Positions 1-5,431 of a stretch of 6,274 nt of DNA are shown here, piece by piece. The notes under the pieces are model-generated. The model did not search any database. It saw nothing but the letters and a program-made list of their open reading frames with translations, and was not told the DNA's origin. Made by a program: the position numbers and the translations under genes. Numbering within the stretch: the stretch's first letter is position 1; each line of letters begins with the position of its first letter. The stretch covers positions 1-6,274 of the forward strand of contig CAMLFP010000333.1 in assembly GCA_946479335.1 (NCBI GenBank), read 5' to 3'. The DNA comes from an uncultured Archangium sp. (GTDB lineage: Bacteria > Myxococcota > Myxococcia > Myxococcales > Myxococcaceae).

Positions 1-127
1 GTTCGAGCGCACCGGCCGGCTGCCTCCCGACTGGAAGCCCGACGCGAAGCCCAACTCGGTGAAGAACGTGGCGTTGCCCCGTGGCCGGGCGGGCGCGAAG
101 GCCATCGCCGCCGCGCGCCGCCGGTAG
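1..127 (+). CDS. C-terminal fragment of an unidentified protein
   Basis: An open frame enters at the window edge (first full codon at position 2) and ends at TAG 125-127, giving the last 41 residues of a protein. The tail is basic and proline-rich near its start (PPDWKPDAKPNSVKNV) and ends in an Ala/Arg run (AAARRR). Codon use is the same GC-rich style as the other genes, which supports real coding, but no domain can be recognised from this fragment. Its stop codon lies two bases from the end of the minus-strand AhpD-like gene, so the two genes converge tail-to-tail with no room for a separate terminator. Too short to assign a function. Confidence 0.5.
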   Translation, partial: FERTGRLPPDWKPDAKPNSVKNVALPRGRAGAKAIAAARRR

Positions 128-129
128 CG

Positions 130-597
130 CTACTCGGGCTTCCACCCGCTGGCGCCGGCAATCTGCCGCGTCGCCACGTTGAGACGGTTCCACACATTGA
201 TGCCGGCGATGGTCAGCACCAGCGCCGCCAGGGCCTTCTCGTCGTAGTGCCGGGTGCACTCCAACCACACCTCGTCGGGCACCGGGTCGCGCGCGTCGGC
301 GATGCGCGTGAGGCACTCGGTCAGCTCGAGCGCGGCGCGCTCCGCCTCGGTGAAGTACGGCGTGTCACGCCACGCGGCGACGGCCAGCAGCCGCTCATCG
401 GTCTCTCCGGCGCGCTTCATCAGCCGCGGGTGCATGTCGACGCACACGCCGCAGCCGTTCACCTGGCTCGCCCGGAGGTGCACCAGCTCGGCCGTCGTGC
501 GGCTCAGGTGTGGTTCGGTGGTCGCGGCCAGCGCCTGCAGCGCCTTCATCGACTCGGGGATGACGAAAACAGGGCTCTTCATGCGTGCGGTCTTCAT
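130..597 (-). CDS. AhpD-like / carboxymuconolactone decarboxylase family protein
   Basis: A 155-residue cytosolic protein of the AhpD-like (CMD) fold. The family signature is clear: E37, then R42-x-S44, N47 and the redox pair C49-x-x-C52 followed by H56 (NGCGVCVDMH). In AhpD these Cys, Glu and His residues form the peroxidase/proton-relay site, so a thiol-dependent peroxidase or related redox role is likely; the true substrate is unknown. The C-terminal half has the usual helices, including the WNRLNVATR stretch common in these proteins. The start at 597 is preferred over Met6 because GGAG lies 7 nt upstream (605-608). The gene is divergent from an ECF41-type sigma factor and has that sigma factor's promoter form upstream (638-664). 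CMD-family enzymes are among the standard partner genes of ECF41 sigma factors, so it is the probable regulon target. The length is typical for the family. Confidence 0.92.
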   Translation of the reverse strand: MKTARMKSPVFVIPESMKALQALAATTEPHLSRTTAELVHLRASQVNGCGVCVDMHPRLMKRAGETDERLLAVAAWRDTPYFTEAERAALELTECLTRIADARDPVPDEVWLECTRHYDEKALAALVLTIAGINVWNRLNVATRQIAGASGWKPE

Positions 598-604
598 TCT
601 TCGG

Positions 605-608
605 CTCC
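605..608 (-). promoter_or_regulatory. Ribosome binding site of the AhpD-like gene
   Basis: On the minus strand GGAG stands 7 nt before the ATG at 597. It decides the start: the alternative Met6 has only a weak GAAGA further upstream. Confidence 0.65.
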
Positions 609-637
609 GATGCAGCGGGTGGATGTTGCGCCCCGAT

Positions 638-664
638 GACGAAGGCCGCGATGGTGATGTGACA
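638..664 (-). promoter_or_regulatory. ECF41-type promoter for the AhpD-like gene
   Basis: Read on the minus strand, TGTCACA (664-658) is followed by 16 nt and then CGTC (641-638). This is the published ECF41 promoter form (-35 TGTCACA, -10 CGTC). Transcription should start near 630-632, giving a leader of roughly 35 nt that contains the GGAG ribosome binding site. The assignment to the neighbouring sigma factor is inferred from motif and context. Confidence 0.85.
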
Positions 665-685
665 GCCGGAAATACCTGTCACATC
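656..685. repeat. Perfect 10-bp inverted repeat formed by two back-to-back -35 elements
   Basis: GATGTGACAG (656-665) and CTGTCACATC (676-685) are perfect reverse complements separated by 10 bp. The palindrome is explained by the two opposed TGTCACA promoter elements, extended by matching flanking bases. It lies between the two predicted transcription starts, so it is a DNA site and not an RNA hairpin. Confidence 0.9.
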
Positions 686-703
686 GCCCTTCACTGCTTC
701 GTC
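677..703 (+). promoter_or_regulatory. ECF41-type promoter for the sigma factor gene (autoregulation)
   Basis: TGTCACA (677-683) is followed by 16 nt and CGTC (700-703), the same form and spacing as the opposite promoter. The start of transcription would fall near 709-711, only about 4-6 nt before the ATG at 715, so the mRNA would be almost leaderless; no Shine-Dalgarno sequence is present. This implies the sigma factor transcribes its own gene. Confidence 0.85.
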
Positions 704-714
704 TTCACCTCGAC

Positions 715-1557
715 ATGGACACCCTCGCCTCGCAATTCGAAGACCACCGCGCGCATCTGCGCTCCGTCGCGTACCGCATGCTCGGCTCGCGCGCCGACGC
801 CGACGACGCGGTGCAGGAGGCGTGGGTGCGCCTGAGCCAGGCCGATTCGTCGGCGGTCGAGAACCTCCGCGGGTTCCTCACCACCGTCGTGGCGCGCGTC
901 TGTCTTGATCAGCTCCGCGTCCGCGCGGCGCGCCCGGTTCCACCGCCCGATGACGCCGTCGCCGAGCCCGCCGACACGAACGCGATGCTGGCTGATTCGC
1001 TCGGCCCCGCGCTGCTGGTGGTGCTCGATGCGCTCGCGCCCGTCGAGCGCCTGGCGTTCGTGCTGCACGACCTCTTCGCCGTGTCGTTCGAGGAGATCGC
1101 CGTGGTGATCAACAAGACGCCAGCCGCGGCGCGGCAGATCGCCAGCCGGGCGCGGCGCCGGGTGCAGCAGAAGGAGGCGCCCCCGTCAGCCGACACCGCG
1201 CGGCGCACGGAGCTCGTCGCGGCGTTTCTCGCGGCCTCACGCGGCGGCCACTTCGATGCGCTGCTCTCGGTGCTCGACCCGAAGGCCGAGTTCCTCGCTG
1301 ACGCCGTCGCCGAGGGGTTCGGCGCTCCGGGCACGCTCAACGGCGCCCCCGCCGTGGCGACCTTCTTCACCACCATCGCGCGCGGCGCGCATGCGTACCT
1401 CGTCGATGGCGTGCCGCAGGCGGCGTGGGCTCCCGGCGGCAACGTGCGCATCGCGTTCTTCATGACCATCGACGCGCACGGGAAGATCTCACGCGTCGAG
1501 CTGGTGGCTGATCAATCGCGCCTCTCCCAGATGGACCTCGAGCCCACCGAGGCCTGA
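715..1557 (+). CDS. sigJ: ECF41/SigJ-type RNA polymerase sigma factor with SnoaL-like C-terminal domain
   Basis: A 280-residue cytosolic sigma factor. Region 2 (about residues 8-72) has the family sequence HRAHLRSVAYRMLGS and DADDAVQEAWVRL (D30-L40). Region 4 (about 98-150) has the helix-turn-helix VSFEEIAVVINKTPAAARQ. Residues about 163-275 form the extra SnoaL-like (NTF2-fold) domain typical of ECF41, which in studied members regulates activity in place of a separate anti-sigma factor. Two matching promoters upstream, one for itself and one for the divergent AhpD-like gene, support the assignment. The usual ECF41 linker WLP is absent (RPVPPP at 73-78), the DGGGK position reads DAVAE (196-200), and NPDKL appears to be replaced by ADQSRL, so the tail may behave differently or the protein may belong to a related SnoaL-bearing group. 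The ATG at 715 fits family N-termini although it has no ribosome binding site. The symbol follows family naming only. Confidence 0.93.
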   Translation: MDTLASQFEDHRAHLRSVAYRMLGSRADADDAVQEAWVRLSQADSSAVENLRGFLTTVVARVCLDQLRVRAARPVPPPDDAVAEPADTNAMLADSLGPALLVVLDALAPVERLAFVLHDLFAVSFEEIAVVINKTPAAARQIASRARRRVQQKEAPPSADTARRTELVAAFLAASRGGHFDALLSVLDPKAEFLADAVAEGFGAPGTLNGAPAVATFFTTIARGAHAYLVDGVPQAAWAPGGNVRIAFFMTIDAHGKISRVELVADQSRLSQMDLEPTEA

Positions 1558-1576
1558 CGCGCGAAGACTGCGCGTC
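1556..1576 (+). terminator. Possible hairpin at the end of the sigma factor gene
   Basis: GACGCGC (1556-1562) and GCGCGTC (1570-1576) form a perfect 7-bp stem with a 7-nt loop, beginning inside the TGA stop codon. No T-tract follows, so it is a weak terminator candidate at best and may act only as an mRNA end structure. Confidence 0.3.
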
Positions 1577-1606
1577 GCGCCATGCGAAACCCGAGCCTCC
1601 CTCGCG

Positions 1607-1632
1607 GCCGCACCGCTTTCTTTTTGTGCGGC
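1607..1632 (+). repeat. 7-bp inverted repeat in the region upstream of kynA
   Basis: GCCGCAC (1607-1613) and GTGCGGC (1626-1632) are perfect reverse complements around a 12-nt pyrimidine-rich loop holding CTTTCTTTTT, the most T-rich stretch nearby. It ends 19 bp before the kynA ATG. It could be a leader hairpin, an operator or chance; no promoter was recognisable around it. Confidence 0.35.
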
Positions 1633-1651
1633 GCTCGGTGAGAACCGCCGC

Positions 1652-2500
1652 ATGAATCAGCGCGAGCTCGAAAAAGGCATTCACGTCGACCTCTCGAGAC
1701 AGGAGACCTACGCGGGCTACCTGCAGTTGGAGCGGCTGCTCTCGGCGCAGGTGCCGCGCAGCACGCAGCCCGACGAGCTGCTCTTCATCATCCAGCACCA
1801 GACCAGCGAGCTGTGGATGAAGCTCATGCTGCACGAGCTCGACCGCGCGCTGGCCGCCGTAAAGGCCGACGAGCTCGAGGAGTCCTTCAAGGTCTTCGCC
1901 CGTGTCGCGCACATCCAACGCATGCTCTTCGAGCAGTGGGCGGTGCTGGAGACCATGACGCCCTCGGAGTACCTCACCTTCCGCGACGCGCTGGGCAAGA
2001 GCTCCGGCTTCCAGAGCCACCAGTACCGCGCGCTGGAGTTCATGCTGGGGAACAAGGACGCGAACCTCCTGCTCCCGCACCGCGCGACGCCGGAGATTCA
2101 CGCCTTCCTCGAGGCGAGACTGAAGCAGCCCAGCCTCTACGACGAGTTCCTCCGCTACCTCGCGCGCCACGGCTACGCGGTGCCGGCCGAGCGCACCGAA
2201 CGCGATTGGACGAGGCCCTACGAGAAGAGCGAGGGTGTGATGCGCGTCTTCCAGACCGTCTACGAAGAACCCGCGAAGCACTGGCTCGCGTACGACATGG
2301 CCGAGAAGCTGGTCGACGTCGAAGAGCGCTTTCAGCTCTGGCGCTTCCGCCACATGAAGACCGTGCACCGCATCATCGGCATGAAGACCGGCACCGGCGG
2401 CAGCTCCGGCGTGCCGTTTCTGCAGCGCGCGCTGGGCATCAGCTTCTTCCCCGAGTTGTGGGACGTGCGCACCGAGCTCAAGGCCCCGCCCGCGCCCTGA
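1652..2500 (+). CDS. kynA: Tryptophan 2,3-dioxygenase
   Basis: A 282-residue cytosolic haem enzyme that opens the indole ring of L-tryptophan with O2 to give N-formylkynurenine, the first step of the kynurenine pathway. Family motifs run the whole length: FIIQHQTSELWMKLMLHEL (from F45), EYLTFR (106-111), SGFQSHQYRALEF (118-130), WRFRHMKTV (230-238) and GTGGSSGVPFL (247-257). By alignment from memory with the Xanthomonas enzyme (offset six), H49 is the active-site His, F45, Y107 and R111 bind substrate, H234 is the proximal haem ligand and T248 contacts the substrate amine, so the enzyme looks intact. Length is normal for bacterial TDO. GGTGAG (1637-1642) precedes the ATG by 9 nt. No other kynurenine gene (kynB, kynU) is in view. 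The following lipoprotein gene starts 24 bp downstream and may be co-transcribed. Confidence 0.97.
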   Translation: MNQRELEKGIHVDLSRQETYAGYLQLERLLSAQVPRSTQPDELLFIIQHQTSELWMKLMLHELDRALAAVKADELEESFKVFARVAHIQRMLFEQWAVLETMTPSEYLTFRDALGKSSGFQSHQYRALEFMLGNKDANLLLPHRATPEIHAFLEARLKQPSLYDEFLRYLARHGYAVPAERTERDWTRPYEKSEGVMRVFQTVYEEPAKHWLAYDMAEKLVDVEERFQLWRFRHMKTVHRIIGMKTGTGGSSGVPFLQRALGISFFPELWDVRTELKAPPAP

Positions 2501-2514
2501 CGCGCGCTCTTCTC

Positions 2515-2520
2515 AGAGGA
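2515..2520 (+). promoter_or_regulatory. Ribosome binding site of the lipoprotein gene
   Basis: AGAGGA ends 4 nt before the ATG at 2525, in the 24-bp gap after kynA. It fixes the start at the residue that also gives a proper lipoprotein signal peptide. Confidence 0.65.
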
Positions 2521-2524
2521 ACAC

Positions 2525-4549
2525 ATGAAACGCTTTGTATTGATCTGCGCGCTGCTGGCCGCGGCCTGCGCGCCCGACGACTCCGTCACGCTGTACGTCA
2601 CCTCGGCCGATGAAGCGCTACTGCGCGACGGCGTGGGCTTCATCAACGACCCGCGCCTCAAGCTGGTCGTCGTCGCCAACCCGATGGCGAAGCTGGGCAC
2701 CAGCCGCAGCGCGATGGAGATTGCGCTCACCTCCGACGCACGCTGCGCGGAGTGCTACCGCCTCGACGGGCGCGGCCGGCAACTGTGGGTGACGGGCGGC
2801 GGCGCGCTGGGCCGGCAGTACGGCGTGTGGCACGCGCTGGAGCTGCTCGGCTACCGCTTCACGCACCCGTATTACACGCACCTCCCGGAGACGATTTCGC
2901 CCGTCGCCACGCAGGGCCACGACTACGCGCCGCAGATTGAAAAGCGCCGCGGGCTGCACCTCCACACGCTGCACCCCACCGAGCAGTACCAGGACTTCTG
3001 GGAGCCCTCGGACGTGCACCTCGATGGCGCCAAGCGCACCGTGGACTTCCTGGTGAAGAACCGCGGCAACTACCTGCAGTGGTTCGCGCTCGACAACATC
3101 GACACCGACCCCTCGCAATTGCCGGGCTGGCAGCAGCACACGCGCGCCATCACCAGCTACGCGCACGCGCACGGCGTGCAGACCGGCATCGGCTTTCAGT
3201 TGTTCGGCGCCAGCAACCTGCAGCTCGCCTTCGACCTCATCGACGACGACACCGGCGACGTGGTGCCGGAGATGGAGCGCCGGCTCCACGTGCTGCTCGA
3301 CGGCAACGGCTTCGACGTCTTGAACATCAGCTTCGGCGAGTTCTTCGGCGCGGGGCCCGACGCCTTCGTGGCGCGCGTGAATGACGCGTACGACGCCATG
3401 CAGCGCGTGCAGCCGAACTCGGAGGTGACGGCCACCATCCACGTCGGCAACTACGAGAACCTGCAGGTCACCTTCATGGGCGAGACGCTGCAGTATTACT
3501 TCCTGGTGAAGTTCGCGAACGCGGCCATCGTGCCGTGGGTCCACACCACGATGTATTACGACCTCTACGAAGACGCGGGCGGCGCCTACGGGTACGACGG
3601 GCCGTTCGACACGCACCGCCTCTACCTCGAGCAGAAGTTGGCCGCGGGCGCGCCCGCCGGGTACTTCCCCGAGTCGGCGTATTGGGTGGCCTTCGACATC
3701 AACGTGCCGACGATGAACCCGCTCTACATCCGCAGCCGGCACCTCGACCTGCAGCGGCTCAACGGGCTGCAAGACCACGTGCTCTTCTCGTCGGGCTGGG
3801 AGTGGGGCTACTGGCTCAACGACGCGGCGACGCTGCGCATGACGTACAGCCGCTCCGACGCGTGGGACGACGTGGTGAAGGACATCTACGGCGGCTGGGG
3901 GGAGAAGGGCGCGAAGGCGGCCTCCCTCATCTCGCGCATGGGTGAGTCGCAGCACCGCGCGCTGATTCTCGAGCGCCTCGCCGCGTACCTCGCCGGCCGC
4001 GACGCCATCATCGACGCCGGCGACGTGATGGGCATCTTCAGCCAGCCTGACCGCCCGGAGTTCTCGGAGATTGTGGTGATGACTCCGGAGGCGCGCGCCG
4101 ACTTCAAGGCCCGCGTGGTGGAGAAGCTCAAGGTCTACGCCGACGAGCTCACCGCGCTGTCGGCCGAGGCGCAGGCGCTCGACGCCGCCGGTGACCCGGT
4201 GCTGGTCGAGCTGCAGGAGTCGCTCGCCGTCACCGCCTCGCGCGCGCGCTTCGCGTACGACGTGTTCGGCGCGGCGGTCGCGTTCGCCGATGGTGAAGAT
4301 GCGACGTCGCTGCTGACCGCGGCGTCCGCGGAGTTCGATGCGTCGCTCGCCATCACCCAGGGCCACCGCCGCAAGTACTGGCACCCGTCGCCGCTCTCGC
4401 TGGTCGCCACCACGCAGAACAACGCGACCTTCTACGACTACGGCTACCTCCGCGAGGCCGACACGCTGTGCTTCTGGAAGCGCGAGCTCTACCAGGCGCG
4501 CAACGTCATCAAGGGCGAGGGGAACCTGATCCCCAGCTGCGTGCTCTGA
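2525..4549 (+). CDS. Large lipoprotein with glycoside-hydrolase-like architecture, family not recognised
   Basis: A 674-residue protein with a lipoprotein signal: MKR, hydrophobic core FVLICALLAA and lipobox LAAAC with lipidated Cys15. The residues after Cys (A-P-D) do not give the classical Asp+2 inner-membrane retention signal, so an outer-membrane or surface location is likely. Residues about 20-115 look like the small alpha/beta domain found in front of many exo-acting glycosidases, ending in GGGALGRQYGVWHALELLGYRF. Residues about 140-450 alternate strands and helices rich in aromatic and acidic residues, like a TIM barrel: RGLHLHTLHP (142-151), ISFGEFFG with E272, PWVHTTMYYD (337-346), GYFPESAYW with E383, SGWEWGYW with E426. 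These Glu residues are only candidates for catalysis. Residues about 450-610 look mainly helical, and a conserved-looking tail follows (HRRKYWHP, 614-621). It might hydrolyse or bind a polysaccharide or glycan; this is inference from shape. It lies 24 bp after kynA, an odd metabolic partner. Confidence 0.8.
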   Translation: MKRFVLICALLAAACAPDDSVTLYVTSADEALLRDGVGFINDPRLKLVVVANPMAKLGTSRSAMEIALTSDARCAECYRLDGRGRQLWVTGGGALGRQYGVWHALELLGYRFTHPYYTHLPETISPVATQGHDYAPQIEKRRGLHLHTLHPTEQYQDFWEPSDVHLDGAKRTVDFLVKNRGNYLQWFALDNIDTDPSQLPGWQQHTRAITSYAHAHGVQTGIGFQLFGASNLQLAFDLIDDDTGDVVPEMERRLHVLLDGNGFDVLNISFGEFFGAGPDAFVARVNDAYDAMQRVQPNSEVTATIHVGNYENLQVTFMGETLQYYFLVKFANAAIVPWVHTTMYYDLYEDAGGAYGYDGPFDTHRLYLEQKLAAGAPAGYFPESAYWVAFDINVPTMNPLYIRSRHLDLQRLNGLQDHVLFSSGWEWGYWLNDAATLRMTYSRSDAWDDVVKDIYGGWGEKGAKAASLISRMGESQHRALILERLAAYLAGRDAIIDAGDVMGIFSQPDRPEFSEIVVMTPEARADFKARVVEKLKVYADELTALSAEAQALDAAGDPVLVELQESLAVTASRARFAYDVFGAAVAFADGEDATSLLTAASAEFDASLAITQGHRRKYWHPSPLSLVATTQNNATFYDYGYLREADTLCFWKRELYQARNVIKGEGNLIPSCVL

Positions 4550-4551
4550 CG

Positions 4552-4594
4552 CCCTCTCCCCCGGGGAGAGGGTCCGCGCAGCGGGGGTGAGGGG
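4552..4594. repeat. REP-like GC-rich palindrome just after the lipoprotein stop codon
   Basis: CCCTCTCCCC (4552-4561) and GGGGAGAGGG (4563-4572) are perfect 10-bp reverse complements around one base, followed by a related GGGGGTGAGGGG segment (4583-4594). The combination of a CCCTCTCC/GGAGAGGG palindrome with a trailing GGGTGAGGG is a common dispersed intergenic pattern in high-GC proteobacterial genomes. It begins 2 nt after the stop codon and can fold as a strong hairpin, so it may also terminate transcription or protect the mRNA 3' end. There is no T-tract. Confidence 0.7.
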
Positions 4595-4634
4595 CGCCAG
4601 GCTCACTACGCGACCTCCTCGCTCGTCACGCCCC

Positions 4635-4675
4635 GGCTCCCCAGCTTCAACCGAGCTGATCCACACCGGGGAGCC
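4635..4675. repeat. 8-bp inverted repeat at the left border of the large palindrome
   Basis: GGCTCCCC (4635-4642) and GGGGAGCC (4668-4675) are perfect reverse complements with a 25-nt loop. The right arm overlaps the outer part of the large inverted repeat, and a similar TCTCCCCAG occurs at 4931-4939, so these may be copies of one small module. Confidence 0.5.
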
Positions 4676-4944
4676 TCCGCCGCCCGCCTCCCAACTGAGC
4701 GCTGACGCCTTCGACGCGCGTCGAGGTTGAAACACCTCCGCCATCAAGCCCCCAGAGGCGTGTCGCGGCGCGTGGACGGACGTAGAGCGTTCAACGATGC
4801 GTCCACGGGCCGCACTGAGGATGAAGCGGCGCTCACGTGCGTGGCGTTTCGAGCTCGATCTTCAACGAAGGCGTCAGCGCTGAGTTGGGCGGAGGGCGGC
4901 GTGCGGGAGCTCAAAAATTGAAAATCGGAGTCTCCCCAGCGTGC
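4661..4944. repeat. Large nested imperfect inverted repeat, possibly a MITE-like or paired repeat element
   Basis: The left arm 4661-4736 pairs with the right arm 4843-4944. The best block, 4679-4713 against 4866-4900, matches at 32 of 35 positions without gaps, including 16 consecutive bases (AGCGCTGACGCCTTCG at 4698-4713). Inward, 4721-4736 against 4843-4858 matches 13 of 16 in the same register. Outward, 4661-4678 against 4927-4944 matches 14 of 18 if a 26-nt insertion in the right arm (4901-4926, with an unusual A-rich run) is allowed. In the centre, 4765-4778 and 4800-4813 form a further stem matching 13 of 14. There is no transposase frame inside. It may be a non-autonomous mobile element, two head-to-head copies of an intergenic repeat, or a long hairpin in RNA. 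Confidence 0.7.
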
Positions 4945-5029
4945 GCCATCTGCGCCCGGAGCCGTGAGGCTCGCTCGCGACACGCACGGCGCTCATCACC
5001 CGCGACCCACGTCACCCCAAAGCGGGCGC

Positions 5030-5058
5030 TTGCAAACCGGAGCGCTCCGACCAATACT
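5030..5058 (+). promoter_or_regulatory. Candidate sigma-70-type promoter of arsR
   Basis: TTGCAA (5030-5035) and AATACT (5053-5058) are separated by 17 bp; each matches its consensus (TTGACA, TATAAT) at 4 of 6 positions. Transcription would start near 5065, practically at the A of the ATG at 5066, which predicts a leaderless mRNA and explains the lack of a ribosome binding site. Confidence 0.5.
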
Positions 5059-5077
5059 GAACTTAATGGTTCAGTAT
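5054..5077. promoter_or_regulatory. Operator-like palindrome covering the -10 region and start codon of arsR
   Basis: ATACTGAAC (5054-5062) and GTTCAGTAT (5069-5077) are perfect 9-bp reverse complements around TTAATG, and the ATG of that spacer is the arsR start codon. The site is AT-rich within GC-rich DNA and of a size suited to an ArsR dimer. The likely role is self-repression of the arsR-SRPBCC operon by blocking the promoter; this is inferred from position and family habit. Confidence 0.75.
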
Positions 5078-5431
5078 CAATCAGCCCGCCTCGACGCGTC
5101 CTTCTTCGCGCTCTCCGACGTCACCCGCCGCGGGGTGCTGGCGCAGCTCGGCCGCGCCGACGCCTCCATCAGCGACCTCGCGCAGAAGTTCCGCATGACG
5201 CTGACGGGCATGAAGAAGCACATCGGCGTGCTGGAGCAGGCCGGCCTCGTCGCCACCGAGAAGGTCGGCCGCGTGCGCACCTGCACGCTGGGCCCGCGCG
5301 GGCTGGAGCAGGAGCTCGCGTGGCTCGAGGCCCACCGCCAACTCTGGGCCTCCCGCTTCGATGCCCTCGACGCCGTCGTTGAAGACCTCAAACAACAGGA
5401 GAAGCCCCATGGCCGCAGCAAAAAGAAATGA
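5066..5431 (+). CDS. ArsR-family winged-helix repressor
   Basis: A 121-residue DNA-binding regulator. The N-terminal half is a winged helix: LDASFFALSDVTRRGVLAQL (residues 9-28), then ISDLAQKF (35-42) and the recognition-helix region TLTGMKKHIGVLEQAGLV (45-62), with the wing VGRVRTCTL (67-75). It has no metal-binding ELCVC motif and only one Cys (C73), so it is not a classical arsenic or metal sensor. It belongs to the subgroup encoded beside SRPBCC proteins, whose signals are mostly unknown. The tail is strongly basic (GRSKKK). A reading frame continues upstream to 4964, but the N-terminus MVQYQSARLDASF is typical of the subgroup and the operator sits on this ATG, so 5066 is chosen. The next gene overlaps its last 23 bases. 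Confidence 0.9.
   Translation: MVQYQSARLDASFFALSDVTRRGVLAQLGRADASISDLAQKFRMTLTGMKKHIGVLEQAGLVATEKVGRVRTCTLGPRGLEQELAWLEAHRQLWASRFDALDAVVEDLKQQEKPHGRSKKK
5397..5401 (+). promoter_or_regulatory. Ribosome binding site of the SRPBCC gene
   Basis: AGGAG lies 7 nt before the ATG at 5409, inside the arsR coding sequence. It favours 5409 over the in-frame ATG at 5361 and suggests translational coupling to arsR. Confidence 0.75.

Larger units (their letters stand above)
4550..5065. other. Non-coding region between the lipoprotein and arsR genes
   Basis: This 516-bp gap holds no convincing gene: the short open frames in it lack ribosome binding sites and family-like sequence. It consists of a REP-like palindrome at its left end, an 8-bp inverted repeat, a large nested inverted repeat (4661-4944), about 85 bp with nothing recognisable (4945-5029), and the arsR promoter and operator at its right end. 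Confidence 0.75.

Noticed and set aside
361..371. Another TGTCAC-like sequence inside the AhpD-like gene
   Set aside because: It lacks the last base of the motif (TGTCACG), has no clear CGTC at the right spacing leading to a gene, and lies within coding sequence.
1460..2368. A 302-codon open frame on the minus strand opposite kynA
   Set aside because: kynA on the plus strand is unmistakable and complete; the antisense product shows no family features.
2618..4747. A 709-codon open frame on the minus strand opposite the lipoprotein gene
   Set aside because: It is an antisense shadow of a GC-rich gene: the product is dominated by Arg, Val, Glu and His in a low-complexity way, with no domain, while the plus-strand gene has a ribosome binding site, a lipobox and protein-like sequence.
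4727..4921. Short open frame in the repeat region (64 codons), and the minus-strand frame 4744-4983
   Set aside because: Both lie across the inverted repeat arms, have no ribosome binding site and no recognisable sequence.
4661..4944. The large inverted repeat as an insertion sequence
   Set aside because: There is no transposase frame between the arms and no target-site duplication that I could identify, so it is reported only as a repeat.
4964..5065. A 34-residue N-terminal extension of the ArsR protein
   Set aside because: The start at 5066 matches the usual N-terminus of the subgroup, and the promoter and operator lie in this stretch.
5361..5408. An upstream in-frame start for the SRPBCC protein
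   Set aside because: AGGAG with 7-nt spacing points to 5409, and the extra residues are simply arsR sequence in another frame.
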